From an uncultured Maribacter sp. (lineage in GTDB: Bacteria > Bacteroidota > Bacteroidia > Flavobacteriales > Flavobacteriaceae), in assembly GCA_937125035.1 (NCBI GenBank), contig CAKZLG010000121.1:1-39999 (forward strand): 39,999 nt of DNA, given 5' to 3'. Positions 32,242 through 39,999 of this stretch are shown here, one piece after another (positions within the stretch are counted from its first letter, which is position 1; each line of letters opens with the position of its first letter). A model generated the notes under the pieces. It did not search any database. It saw only the letters and a program-made list of their open reading frames with translations, and had not been told where the DNA came from. The translations under genes and the position numbers were made by a program.

Positions 32242-34509
32242 TTAATTTATCCGATAGCGCATTCCAAAAAAAGCACGTATGCCTTGGTTGGGCCCGTAAA
32301 CGTAAGAGGGGTCAAATGTTAGGCCAAAAGGGTTGTTCGCCGTAGGTACGGCATTGCCGCTGGCATCAAAGACCACATCGTTGTCAAACGGGTCATTTGC
32401 CCTGGCTATGATAAAAGGATTGTTCCTGTTGGGCGTCCAATCCAGCAGATTCTTTACGCCCCCATACAGTTCAATTTGGTCAAAACCCTTGTAGGTGAAC
32501 TGGATATTTTGAATGCTCCATACCGGGGAGAAGGGAGTCCTTGGGTCATTGTCCCCCAGAACGGGAAGGCGCATGGGGCCATACAGATTTCCCGTATAAT
32601 CAACGGTCAATTGTAGTGTATTGAACGTATAGCCCAAGGCCCATGTACCGGTGTAGCTTTCCGTAAGGATCTGCCGTTGGGTGATTCCATTCTCTGTCTG
32701 GGACACATCTTGGAAGGTGGCGCCCATTAGTATTTTCAACCCGGATGGAAAGGCCACATCCAGGTTGGCGCTGAGGCCCATGGATACCGATCGGCCGTCT
32801 AGGTTGTCATAGATGATCTGGTTGGGATCGGTGTCGTAATCGGGCAAGATGGCATTGGTGAAATGGGTATAAAAGACAGAAGCGTCCACGCTGGCATAGG
32901 TACCGTTGTCCGCATAGATTTTTTTCAGGTAGTTGAGGTTCAGATTATAGGAGCGTTCTGGATCTAGGGCTTCGGCAATGACCACTTCGCGTGCCCCAGT
33001 GAGGGCGGCATGGTCTTCCGTAAAGAGGTTCACCACCCTAAAACCAGTGCCCGCATTGAACCTTAGAATGTCATTCTCCGTGGGTTTGAACCGGTAGGCC
33101 AAGCGGGGCGTGACTATGGCGCCGTGCCTAGGATCCTGGTCATAGCGCAGGCCCATTAGGGCAGAATGTTTCTTTGCCAAGGTGATCTCATCCTGTATAA
33201 AAAGCCCAGGGATCATGACTTCATCGGCCAGAAAAGTGGCCGGGGTATTGTCATCATAATAGTTGTACCGCAGCGCAGTACCGACCAAAAGGTCATGTCT
33301 CCCCACTTTTTTGTCCCAAGTAAGTTGCCCAAAGCCTATGCGCTGGTCCGCCAAGTAGGGCACATTGCCATAGACCGAGTTTTGTTGGTGGTCATTATAG
33401 GAGAAGGTAAGCATCAGCTTCTCCGTAGTGGGCAGTTGGTACTTGCCTAGGATTTCCCATCTAGAGGTATAGATACTCTCGCCGTAGATCTCATCCCCAC
33501 CACGAAATTCGGGGGTCCATTGTAGCTCCCCGCCCCAGCGGTCCTCATAGAAATAACGGCCCGCCAATGAAAAGATCCGGTTTTCAGCCCTTTTAAAGTT
33601 CCACTTTTGAAAAATGGAAATACGGTCCTGTAACGTAAGGTCCGTGAAATTATCCCCATTATTATCGATCACTTCCTCAAAATTAAAGTAATTGACCCCC
33701 AACAGGAGGTCAGTTTTTTTTCCGACGGACAGCTTGGCGCCGAGGTCCAAATTGTACTCCCCCCAACCTGTTCCAAAGGCATCTACGGTCATGGTGGGCG
33801 CCTCTATGGCATTTTTGGTGATGATGTTGATCAGCCCCCCAACGGCCTCACTGCCATAAAGACTGGAGGCCGGTCCTTTTACGATCTCTATCTGTTCAAT
33901 GAGCGCGTTGGGAATGCCAAAGAGCCCATACACGGTGCCCAAGCCGCTCACAATGGGCATGCCATCTATCAAGACCAAGGTATAGGGCCCCTCCAAACCG
34001 TTTATGTGAATGTCTCCCGTGTTGCAAACATTGCAATTGATCTGGGGCCGCACCCCGTTGACGTTCTGCAGGGCCTCGAAAATATTGGCGGTGGGGTTTT
34101 TTTTGAGGAAGGTGGGGCTGTATACCTCAACGGGCACGGGACTGTCAGACCTGCGAACCGCCTTTAGGGTACCGGTGACCACCGTTTCCTCCAATTGCTC
34201 TTGTGACGGTTGTAGGACAACGTCCAAAAGAACGTTTTCCCCCTTGCCCAAGGCCACCTTCTCTTGGTGCACTTGAAACCCCAAGACCTGAACCGTTAGG
34301 GTATACGTGCCCGCAGATAGGTTTTGCAGCTCAAAGGCCCCCTGTTCATTGGTTGCCGTGCCCGTGGAGCTCCCCTTTAGGTATACGTTGGCATAGGTAA
34401 TGGGCCCGGAACCATCCGTGACCGTTCCGGTTATGGAACCCGTTTGGGCCATTATGGGCAGGGTTTGTACTAGGGCAAAGCATAAAAGGGACCATTGCAA
34501 CAAACGCAT
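32242..34509 (-). CDS. TonB-dependent outer-membrane receptor with CarboxypepD_reg domain and CxxC plug motif
   Basis: This 755-residue receptor has a Sec signal peptide (about 1-22), a CarboxypepD_reg-like domain (about 25-100), a TonB box region (EETVVTGTLKAV), the plug (about 115-235, with IDGMPIVSGLGTVYG and GPASSLYGSEAVGGLINI) and a 22-strand-type barrel ending in RAFFGMRYRIN. The plug contains NCNVCNTGD with a Cys-x-x-Cys near residue 160, a possible metal ligand. It is divergent from a DtxR-family repressor and ZIP transporter, suggesting uptake of a metal or metal complex. ATG at 34509 is used; a GTG lies one codon upstream. Confidence 0.92.
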   Translation of the reverse strand: MRLLQWSLLCFALVQTLPIMAQTGSITGTVTDGSGPITYANVYLKGSSTGTATNEQGAFELQNLSAGTYTLTVQVLGFQVHQEKVALGKGENVLLDVVLQPSQEQLEETVVTGTLKAVRRSDSPVPVEVYSPTFLKKNPTANIFEALQNVNGVRPQINCNVCNTGDIHINGLEGPYTLVLIDGMPIVSGLGTVYGLFGIPNALIEQIEIVKGPASSLYGSEAVGGLINIITKNAIEAPTMTVDAFGTGWGEYNLDLGAKLSVGKKTDLLLGVNYFNFEEVIDNNGDNFTDLTLQDRISIFQKWNFKRAENRIFSLAGRYFYEDRWGGELQWTPEFRGGDEIYGESIYTSRWEILGKYQLPTTEKLMLTFSYNDHQQNSVYGNVPYLADQRIGFGQLTWDKKVGRHDLLVGTALRYNYYDDNTPATFLADEVMIPGLFIQDEITLAKKHSALMGLRYDQDPRHGAIVTPRLAYRFKPTENDILRFNAGTGFRVVNLFTEDHAALTGAREVVIAEALDPERSYNLNLNYLKKIYADNGTYASVDASVFYTHFTNAILPDYDTDPNQIIYDNLDGRSVSMGLSANLDVAFPSGLKILMGATFQDVSQTENGITQRQILTESYTGTWALGYTFNTLQLTVDYTGNLYGPMRLPVLGDNDPRTPFSPVWSIQNIQFTYKGFDQIELYGGVKNLLDWTPNRNNPFIIARANDPFDNDVVFDASGNAVPTANNPFGLTFDPSYVYGPNQGIRAFFGMRYRIN

Positions 34510-34540
34510 CACTTTATTTTTTGTGAATTCAAAAATTAAA

Positions 34541-34556
34541 TTTAGACAAAACTAAA
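34541..34556. promoter_or_regulatory. Candidate DtxR-type operator overlapping the TonB receptor promoter
   Basis: TTTAG (34541-34545) and CTAAA (34552-34556) are inverted arms 6 bp apart. Read toward the receptor gene, TAGTTTTG (34554-34547) is a perfect TAnnTTTG -7 element inside this palindrome, 37 bp before the ATG. A repressor bound here would cover the promoter. The neighbouring DtxR-family gene is the natural candidate. Confidence 0.5.
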
Positions 34557-34587
34557 AATATGTTTTTACAAATAAAAATTATTAATG

Positions 34588-34595
34588 TATTTTTG
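34588..34595 (+). promoter_or_regulatory. Candidate -7 element for the DtxR-family gene
   Basis: TATTTTTG fits TAnnTTTG and lies 17 bp before the ATG at 34613. A TTTTT run at 34563-34567, 20 bp upstream, could be a weak -33 element. Confidence 0.42.
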
Positions 34596-34612
34596 AGTGC
34601 ACAAAAGACAAA

Positions 34613-35269
34613 ATGACCCTATCAGAAGAGGATTATATCAAGGCCATCTACCACTTGGGCAAGGGTGAGAACCGCATGGTCTCCACCAATGCCCTGTCTG
34701 AGTCCATGGAGACCAAACCGTCTTCCGTAACGGATATGGTGCGGAAACTTTCAGAAAAAGGGGTGGCCCATTATAAGAAGTACAAGGGGGTCTGCCTAAC
34801 GGAAAACGGTCAGAAAATAGCCTTGGCCTTGATTAGGAAACACCGTCTTTGGGAAGTCTTTTTGGTGGACTCCCTCAATTTTTCCTGGGATGAGGTCCAT
34901 GAAGTCGCAGAACAGTTGGAGCACATAAAGAGTGAAAAATTGATAGATGAACTGGACAAGCTTTTGGGCTATCCACAGGTAGATCCCCATGGAGATCCCA
35001 TTCCGTCTAAAAAAGGGGAGTTCAAGAAAGCCATTAAGAAATTATTGAATGAGGTACCTGTGGGCTCCCGTGGTATTTGCGTTGGGGTAAAGGACTCCTC
35101 CGGGCCCTTCCTCAAATTTTTGGATAAGAACAAAATCGCTTTGGGAGACGCCATTACCGTACTGGATAAGGAAGAGTTTGATGGGTCTTTGCACATAAAG
35201 ATAAAAGATAGAAAAATGCAGATATCCGATCAGATCGCCACCAACCTTTATTTAAAGATAACTGAATAG
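34613..35269 (+). CDS. DtxR/MntR-family metal-dependent transcriptional repressor
   Basis: The 218-residue regulator has an N-terminal winged helix (about 1-62; SSVTDMVRKLSEKG is the recognition-helix region), a metal-binding dimerisation domain (HRLWEVFLV near 76-84, EVHEVAEQLEHI near 96-107, DPHGDPIP near 124-131) and a C-terminal FeoA/SH3-like domain (about 148-217). Asp7 aligns with the Mn-ligand Asp8 of MntR, but the equivalent of MntR Glu11 is Lys10, so metal preference is open. It is cotranscribed with a ZIP transporter, 2 bp apart, and divergent from the TonB receptor. It likely represses metal uptake when the metal is abundant. Confidence 0.92.
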   Translation: MTLSEEDYIKAIYHLGKGENRMVSTNALSESMETKPSSVTDMVRKLSEKGVAHYKKYKGVCLTENGQKIALALIRKHRLWEVFLVDSLNFSWDEVHEVAEQLEHIKSEKLIDELDKLLGYPQVDPHGDPIPSKKGEFKKAIKKLLNEVPVGSRGICVGVKDSSGPFLKFLDKNKIALGDAITVLDKEEFDGSLHIKIKDRKMQISDQIATNLYLKITE

Positions 35270-35271
35270 CC

Positions 35272-36093
35272 ATGCAGCACATCATTGATTATTTTGAGGC
35301 CATCAACCCTATTTTGGCCGCCTTTTATGCCACCCTCTTTACTTGGGGGCTCACCGCGGCCGGTGCCGCCTTGGTGTTTTTGTTCAAAAATCCCAGTAGG
35401 GCGCTCATGGATGGCATGTTGGGCTTTACCGGTGGGGTCATGGTGGCCGCCAGTTTTTGGAGTTTGTTGGCACCCGGAATAGAAATGAGTCCGGGAGAGG
35501 GCTTTGTAAAGGTCATCCCAGCCGCCGTGGGCTTTCTTTTGGGTGCTGTTTTTCTATTTGGTCTGGACAAGGTCTTGCCCCACCTGCACATTAATTTTAA
35601 GGAGAGCGAGGCAGAGGGTGTAAAGACGCCATGGCACAAGACCACCTTGCTCACCTTGGCCATTACGTTGCATAATATACCAGAAGGCCTTGCCGTGGGC
35701 GTCTTGTTCGGCGGGGTGGCCGCCGGTTTTGAAGGGGCCACCGTTGGGGGTGCCGTTGCCTTGGCGCTGGGCATAGGCCTGCAGAACTTCCCAGAAGGTT
35801 TTGCAGTGGCCATGCCATTGAGGAGACAGGGGCTCAGCCGTAAAAAAAGTTTTGTCTATGGGCAGGCCTCGGCCTTAGTGGAGCCCATTGCAGCGGTTTT
35901 AGGGGCGTGGGCTGTTCTTACATTTCAGCCCATATTGCCCTATGCCCTTTCTTTTGCCGCGGGGGCCATGATCTTTGTGGTGGTAGAGGAGGTGATTCCG
36001 GAAACCCAACAGGATAAGTACACGGATATTGGGGTCATGGGATTTATTGGCGGGTTCATTGTTATGATGTCCCTTGATGTGGGCTTAGGATAG
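35272..36093 (+). CDS. ZIP-family metal transporter (GufA-like)
   Basis: The 273-residue inner-membrane protein has about eight helices and the two ZIP metal-site motifs HNIPEG (134-139) and QNFPEG (171-176), with a conserved EEVIPETQ near the C-terminus. ZIP transporters bring Zn, Fe or Mn into the cytoplasm. It starts 2 bp after the DtxR-family gene, so the repressor and transporter form an operon. With the divergent TonB receptor this gives an outer- and inner-membrane route for the same metal. Which metal is unknown. Confidence 0.92.
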   Translation: MQHIIDYFEAINPILAAFYATLFTWGLTAAGAALVFLFKNPSRALMDGMLGFTGGVMVAASFWSLLAPGIEMSPGEGFVKVIPAAVGFLLGAVFLFGLDKVLPHLHINFKESEAEGVKTPWHKTTLLTLAITLHNIPEGLAVGVLFGGVAAGFEGATVGGAVALALGIGLQNFPEGFAVAMPLRRQGLSRKKSFVYGQASALVEPIAAVLGAWAVLTFQPILPYALSFAAGAMIFVVVEEVIPETQQDKYTDIGVMGFIGGFIVMMSLDVGLG

Positions 36094-36206
36094 CCCCATG
36101 GCCCCGAAAATAAGTGGCCGTTCAAAAAATTTCCGGAGCTAAGTTCCGTTACCCTAGTAGAACGCATTGCATGATGTGCCCATGAAACAAAACCGCACCT
36201 ATTTCT

Positions 36207-36647
36207 ATGAGCGATAAGAAAAAGCCATGGTTTTGGAACGTAGCCCTGGTCCTGACCGTGATCATCTGTGCAGTGCTGCTGCTCTCCCATTACAAAAACT
36301 GGATAACGGAAAAACCACAGGAACTGCGGATCATCTCTGGTTTTTACCATGTGAGCCTGCCGTACAAGGACTTGGACAGCGTGGTATGGACCGCAAAATT
36401 ACCACCCATGGAAAGGTTGCACGGCTTTTCCGCATTACAAAAGGAAAAAGGGGTCTTCAGGGAGTTCAAGGATTCCCTCACCAATAAAAAAGTATATGTT
36501 TTTGTGGATAACATCGCGCAGCAAAAAATAAAATTGGTCTATAGGGATTCTTCCTATCTCTTTTTAAACCTTAAGGATTCTACTGCTACTTTGGCCCTTT
36601 TTAACAGGGTATTGGGGAAAATGCCCTTGAAAGAACCGCTCAATTGA
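36207..36647 (+). CDS. Membrane-anchored protein with a possible bacterial PH-like domain
   Basis: The 146-residue product has an N-terminal transmembrane helix (about 9-26) and a soluble region (about 36-140). Its strand pattern resembles a bacterial pleckstrin-homology domain: IISGFYHVSLPYKDLDSV, then GVFREFKDS, KVYVFVDN and a last helix TLALFNRVLGKM. The PH assignment is weak and based on pattern only. ATG at 36207 is the only good start. It is followed 24 bp later by a DUF2141 gene on the same strand. No function can be assigned. Confidence 0.7.
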   Translation: MSDKKKPWFWNVALVLTVIICAVLLLSHYKNWITEKPQELRIISGFYHVSLPYKDLDSVVWTAKLPPMERLHGFSALQKEKGVFREFKDSLTNKKVYVFVDNIAQQKIKLVYRDSSYLFLNLKDSTATLALFNRVLGKMPLKEPLN

Positions 36648-36671
36648 TCATCAAGACCCTACCTTTGTACC

Positions 36672-37094
36672 ATGGCAATGCGAACCACTCTATTTATTTT
36701 TTTTAGTTTGATGGTACTACAAAGGGCACAAGGCCAATATCAGTTGGAAATAAAGGTCACCGGGGTACCCAGTGATGAAGGGGAAGTTGCCGCGGCCCTG
36801 TACACGGATGCGGATTCCTTCTTGAAATTTGACGAGGTCTTTCGGTCAACGGCCGAAAAGGCACAAAAAGGCACCATCCTTCTCACGTTTACCGAAGTGC
36901 CCCAGGGCGAATATGCCGTGGCTATTTTCCACGACCGCAATGGCAATGGAAAATTGGATACCAATTGGTTGGGTATTCCCAAGGAAAAAGTGGCTTTCTC
37001 CAAGGCCAAGATGAAGGCCTTTGGTCCCCCTTCATTTGAAGAATGTATTTTTTCAATGAACTCCGATACTGAAATAGAAATAGAAATTAATTAG
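36672..37094 (+). CDS. DUF2141 domain secreted protein
   Basis: The 140-residue protein has a Sec signal peptide (about 1-21, ending AQGQ) followed by one DUF2141 domain. The hallmark is AIFHDRNGNGKLDTNWLGIP near residues 84-103, and the tail has the repeated acidic strand EIEIEI. DUF2141 proteins are common in Bacteroidota and Cyanobacteria, with a beta-sandwich fold and no known function. ATG at 36678 is an alternative start. The DRNGNGKLD segment looks like a calcium-binding loop, which is inference. Confidence 0.85.
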   Translation: MAMRTTLFIFFSLMVLQRAQGQYQLEIKVTGVPSDEGEVAAALYTDADSFLKFDEVFRSTAEKAQKGTILLTFTEVPQGEYAVAIFHDRNGNGKLDTNWLGIPKEKVAFSKAKMKAFGPPSFEECIFSMNSDTEIEIEIN

Positions 37095-37478
37095 TTCTAC
37101 CTTCTACCCGTTCTGCATTTTAACTAATGCTAATTGTAATTTTGTTGTTGTGCTGTATCATTGTCAACACAGTCATTTTTGCCATTATCCTAATTTTAAA
37201 ACCTACAAAGGGCTTAGCACATTTGCACCTCATCGTGAATTGGCCGAACAACCGTGGAAACAATCTCCCAATCCGTTTTCTTTTCTTTCCTATTATCACT
37301 AAGGGGAATCACTTTTTTCTCTTAAACCATAATGGGTAACGGGTGAACCGGTAAAATACAGGACTCAAAGAGGTTGGATGGCGATACATGATTATGGTGT
37401 TGAAAATGATGCTATGGTCAACATTAGTAACAGGTTAGATAAGGTTTAATATTGTGTTAATACATGACCATCGCTTTA
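37095..37478. other. Intergenic region of about 380 bp, AT-rich, no supported gene
   Basis: No convincing gene is seen. A 70-codon frame (37127-37339) starts with a hydrophobic stretch but then becomes a low-complexity, asparagine- and phenylalanine-rich tail, so I do not call it. The region is more AT-rich than its surroundings and may be a decayed sequence or hold a small RNA. Confidence 0.4.
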
Positions 37479-37486
37479 TAATTTTG
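37479..37486 (+). promoter_or_regulatory. Candidate -7 element for the SnoaL-like gene
   Basis: TAATTTTG fits TAnnTTTG and lies 35 bp before the ATG at 37522. TTA at 37457-37459, 19 bp upstream, could be a weak -33. Confidence 0.42.
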
Positions 37487-37521
37487 TACTTTGAAAGCTG
37501 ACAACCTAAAATTGATAAAAT

Positions 37522-37887
37522 ATGGAAACAAAAGAAATTGCCGGAAAACTGGTCCAATGGTGCAAAGAAGGGGACTTTGAAAAACCCTATCAGCAACTTT
37601 ACAGTCCAGACATTGTAAGTATTGAAAACGATGGAACTTCTGAGGGTGGCCGTGTAGAAGGTTTTGAAGGCATTCAAAAAAAAGGGGAATGGTGGAAAGA
37701 AAACTTTGAAGTGCATAGTACCACCGTATCCGAACCTGTGGTAGCGGACAACTGGTTTTCACTCCGTTTTGAAATGGATACCACCCACATGCCGTCCGGT
37801 CACAGATCCAAAATGTCAGAGATAGCCGTTTACCAAGTTAAGGATGGCAAAATCGTAAAAGAGCAGTTCTTTTATGACGAAGCATAA
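37522..37887 (+). CDS. SnoaL/NTF2-like protein
   Basis: The 121-residue product fits the SnoaL-like (NTF2 fold) family: an N-terminal helix (LVQWCKEGDFEKPYQQLYSPD), the segment GRVEGFEGIQKKGEWW, then strands ending in AVYQVKDGKIVKEQFFYDE. Members include polyketide cyclases, isomerases and many uncharacterised small-ligand binders, so the activity is open. No signal peptide is present, so it is likely cytoplasmic. It has its own probable promoter and a terminator downstream and seems to be a single-gene unit. Confidence 0.85.
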   Translation: METKEIAGKLVQWCKEGDFEKPYQQLYSPDIVSIENDGTSEGGRVEGFEGIQKKGEWWKENFEVHSTTVSEPVVADNWFSLRFEMDTTHMPSGHRSKMSEIAVYQVKDGKIVKEQFFYDEA

Positions 37888-37916
37888 ATTATAGCTAAGT
37901 TAGAAAGGTGATTTTC

Positions 37917-37947
37917 AAAGAGGCTATCTTTTTAGAGGGCCTCTTTT
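37917..37947 (+). terminator. Intrinsic terminator downstream of the SnoaL-like gene
   Basis: AAAGAGGC (37917-37924) pairs with GCCTCTTT (37939-37946) over a 14-base loop, followed by a T-run. It lies about 30 bp after the stop codon. Confidence 0.6.
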
Positions 37948-37982
37948 CTTTGGAATACTTATATTACAATCAAATTTAGAAT

Positions 37983-38369
37983 ATGGTTCTCTTAGCTCAA
38001 TTGATAGGGGCATTATATGGGTTCTTGGCGGTCATTATTGGCGCCTTTGGGGCGCATGCCTTGAAAAAACGTTTTACGGCAGACCAACAAAAGAGTTTTG
38101 AAACGGGCGTTAAATATCAGATGTACCATGCCTTGGTGCTGCTTATGCTGGGTTTTAACCTGAATATGGACCAGGCCCACGAACGTTACATGGCCTATTG
38201 TTTCATTGGGGGCACCCTGTTGTTTTCCTTCAGTATTTATGGTCTTTGCCTTACCGCTTCCAGCGGTAGAAAATGGAAGTTTCTGGGCCCCGTAACCCCA
38301 TTGGGCGGACTCTTTTTGGCCACGGGATGGGCCCTATTGCTATACCACTACCTCCATAATTTTTTCTAG
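37983..38369 (+). CDS. DUF423 family membrane protein
   Basis: The 128-residue inner-membrane protein has four hydrophobic helices and the DUF423 signatures IGAFGAHALKKR (near 19-30), KYQMYHALVLL (44-54) and VTPLGGLFLATGWALL near the C-terminus. The family (YgdD-like) is widespread and lacks a known function. ATG at 37983 is the natural start. The next gene converges on it with only 8 bp between the stop codons. Confidence 0.92.
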   Translation: MVLLAQLIGALYGFLAVIIGAFGAHALKKRFTADQQKSFETGVKYQMYHALVLLMLGFNLNMDQAHERYMAYCFIGGTLLFSFSIYGLCLTASSGRKWKFLGPVTPLGGLFLATGWALLLYHYLHNFF

Positions 38370-38377
38370 TCCCTAAG

Positions 38378-39919
38378 TTACTGCCCTTGTTGTGCCGATG
38401 AGGTAAATTCCCTGATGGCCGTATTGGGTTCCATGATCGTATGGCCTTTCCAAAATTCCGGGTCGTAATGGGCCATATACTCTGGTAGAATGTCATTTTC
38501 TGTGGTCATTGCCTCAAAATATGTTTTGGTGATGGGCTCTGTTTCAAAGACCACCACTTCGTTTTTTTCCACATTGGCAAAAGTGAAATCCATGTTCCCG
38601 GTAAGTTCATTCTGTTTGTTCCGCCCCCTTACGATCTTGTTCTTTTCAAAAATCTTCAAAGACCGGTCTATGCCTACCCTTGCAGCGGTCTCACTTTGGT
38701 AAAATTTGAGTCCGTAGTGGCCCTTGGCCCCTTTGGTATAGAGTATTCTTCCCTTAGACAGGTATCTGTTCACGGATATGCCCAACAAATTGAATTTCCG
38801 GAGGGGTTTTACATTCTCAAACTGTACCTGTAACAGGGCAAAATCATCTGCATTTATGTGCAAGATACCTTGGTAGTCCGCGCCGCCCTTTGGTGCAAAC
38901 TCAATCACATAGACAGCATCGTTGCCCATGTAGGTAAATGCTTTGAGGGTGTATTCATACTTTCTGGTCTTGGAGATAAAGGTAAGGTCCGTATCCGGTG
39001 CTGTGGGCAAGCTGGCCATCAGGGCACCCAATTTATTTTTTTTCCACTTGCCATAATTCTCCCTTTCGTCCGCCTTGTCCTTCTTGGCATCCTCTATTTC
39101 CTTCTTCAAGGCCGCGGTTTCAACAGAATCGGCTTGTTGCTCAAAGAGCTCGCTTACTTCGTCCGCATCGATCTTAAAGCTCAGCAAGCCCGATTTTATC
39201 TTGAAGTACGACCCCTCCTTTATATTTTCCCTGAGAATACCAATGAATTTTTCCTGTAGTTTTTCCGCATCCATCTCCGTATTCTTGTCGTAGAGCTTGG
39301 AGGCTTTTAGGATATCCAATTTCTGTGTGTCCGTATCATAATCGCCATAGAGATCGCCCAAAACTTCGGAATAATAGCTGTCGCTTTTTGGAATTTCAGT
39401 AATTATACTATCCAAAAAACGCTGATCCAGTACCGCAATGGTGCTCTTTTTAACGGTAAAGTCGCTCTTGGACCAGTTATTGAACTGTGACTGCCTGTGG
39501 AACACCCTTTTTTTGGTCAGGGCATTGCCATGGTTCCTTTCCAGGTTTTCCGAAACAAACTCCATGATCTCATTGGCCGTATAGTTTTTATTGGACACTA
39601 TGACCTCACGTAGCTCAATGGCCTTGGGGCTCAAGGGAATGATGTTTTCCGTGAAGGCTTCAATGGGCCTGCTCAAGGATTCATAGCCTATGCAGGAAAT
39701 ATGTAGGGTGTCTGTTGCTTTTATGGATTCGTTCAACAAAAAATTGAATTGGCCCTCCTCATTGGTGATCACCCCTTGGGTATTGAGCCGTACCGTAACA
39801 TAGGGGATGGGTTTTTGGGTAAGGCTGTCCACGATTTTTGCGCTGAGGTTTTGGCCAAAGGCAGTCCAAGTGCAACTCAGTACAATAAAAAAAGACAAGA
39901 GTGTTTTTGTTGTTTTCAT
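38378..39919 (-). CDS. Secreted CarboxypepD_reg-like domain protein
   Basis: The 513-residue product has a Sec signal peptide (about 1-22, ending AFGQ), one CarboxypepD_reg-like domain (about 24-105, with GVITNEEGQFNFLL and ISCIGYESL) and a long C-terminal region without a recognisable catalytic motif. That region contains a charged helical stretch near 270-290 (KKEIEDAKKDKADERE) and beta-rich parts ending near the C-terminus. It lacks the full outer-membrane barrel of a TonB receptor. Similar proteins are common in Flavobacteriaceae and are probably outer-membrane or periplasmic, with unknown function. It has a candidate promoter upstream. Confidence 0.85.
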   Translation of the reverse strand: MKTTKTLLSFFIVLSCTWTAFGQNLSAKIVDSLTQKPIPYVTVRLNTQGVITNEEGQFNFLLNESIKATDTLHISCIGYESLSRPIEAFTENIIPLSPKAIELREVIVSNKNYTANEIMEFVSENLERNHGNALTKKRVFHRQSQFNNWSKSDFTVKKSTIAVLDQRFLDSIITEIPKSDSYYSEVLGDLYGDYDTDTQKLDILKASKLYDKNTEMDAEKLQEKFIGILRENIKEGSYFKIKSGLLSFKIDADEVSELFEQQADSVETAALKKEIEDAKKDKADERENYGKWKKNKLGALMASLPTAPDTDLTFISKTRKYEYTLKAFTYMGNDAVYVIEFAPKGGADYQGILHINADDFALLQVQFENVKPLRKFNLLGISVNRYLSKGRILYTKGAKGHYGLKFYQSETAARVGIDRSLKIFEKNKIVRGRNKQNELTGNMDFTFANVEKNEVVVFETEPITKTYFEAMTTENDILPEYMAHYDPEFWKGHTIMEPNTAIREFTSSAQQGQ

Positions 39920-39938
39920 GATGCAGGCAATGACATGT

Positions 39939-39946
39939 CAAACTTA
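39939..39946 (-). promoter_or_regulatory. Candidate -7 element for the CarboxypepD_reg gene
   Basis: In the gene direction TAAGTTTG (39946-39939) fits TAnnTTTG, 19 bp before the ATG. The perfect palindrome TGACATGTCA (39931-39940) overlaps its end and the expected transcription start, and could be an operator. Confidence 0.45.
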
Positions 39947-39999
39947 CAAATAGCGTACAGGATTAACGTTCCAATTTAGATTTCCTTAGGACCTTTTCA

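Noticed and set aside
37127-37339. A 70-codon frame with a hydrophobic N-terminus
   Set aside because: After about 26 hydrophobic residues it becomes a low-complexity tail without family features; likely chance in an AT-rich gap.

Overview
The window reads as the chromosome of a marine-type member of the Flavobacteriaceae (Bacteroidota), close in style to Muricauda/Maribacter-like genera. The signs are the gene content (yicC-gmk-nadD; tadA/dxs/DUF3078/dgt; a DUF1080 sugar cluster; a carotenoid lycopene cyclase; TonB receptor and CarboxypepD_reg proteins; a PiT transporter with a PhoU-like tail), the near absence of Shine-Dalgarno sequences, and repeated promoter elements of the Bacteroidota type (TAnnTTTG). 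No tRNA, rRNA, insertion sequence, prophage or CRISPR array was seen. Coding density is high and the genes are mostly intact housekeeping and physiology genes.

Layout. (1) 1-7301 is a sugar-catabolism island: a NupG-like MFS permease (cut by the window edge), a Gfo/Idh/MocA dehydrogenase, an ASCH-domain protein, a GMC flavoprotein oxidoreductase, a TIM-barrel sugar isomerase/epimerase and two DUF1080 (3-keto-glycoside hydrolase/lyase family) lipoproteins. Together they fit oxidation-dependent glycoside cleavage: oxidise C3 of a sugar, eliminate the glycosidic bond, then process the keto-sugar. (2) 7351-9387 is the yicC-gmk-nadD operon. (3) 9401-13008 holds a phosphate transporter, a DUF6503 secreted protein and a small CarboxypepD_reg protein. 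A shared 15-bp sequence lies upstream of the transporter and the small protein and recurs at 22.3 kb. (4) 13118-17890 holds dgt, a DUF3078 outer-membrane-type protein, dxs and tadA. (5) 17948-22137 holds a cold-shock protein, a small membrane protein, a ClC-family protein without the usual gating glutamate, and aspS. (6) 22457-22804 is a small secreted MORN-type protein with a long leader. (7) 22870-29532 is a TetR-TolC-MFP-RND efflux operon with a clear palindromic operator at its promoter. (8) 30054-32188 has a short-chain prenyl diphosphate synthase facing a lycopene cyclase. (9) 32242-36093 is a metal module: a TonB receptor with a Cys-x-x-Cys plug motif, a DtxR/MntR-family repressor and a ZIP transporter, with a palindrome over the receptor's -7 element. 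(10) 36207-39919 contains small proteins (PH-like, DUF2141, SnoaL-like, DUF423) and a larger CarboxypepD_reg protein.

The points most worth a second look are the two-DUF1080 keto-sugar cluster and its unresolved compartment problem, the shared TAAC-N-TTAA-NN-TAA sites (a candidate phosphate regulon), the TetR operator in an apparently leaderless promoter, the metal module, the 132-bp inverted-repeat element at 2055-2186, the signal-like reading frame without a start codon before the ASCH gene, and the ClC protein with GLLGP in place of GREGP. All functional statements come from reading the sequence and from family knowledge; no searches were run.
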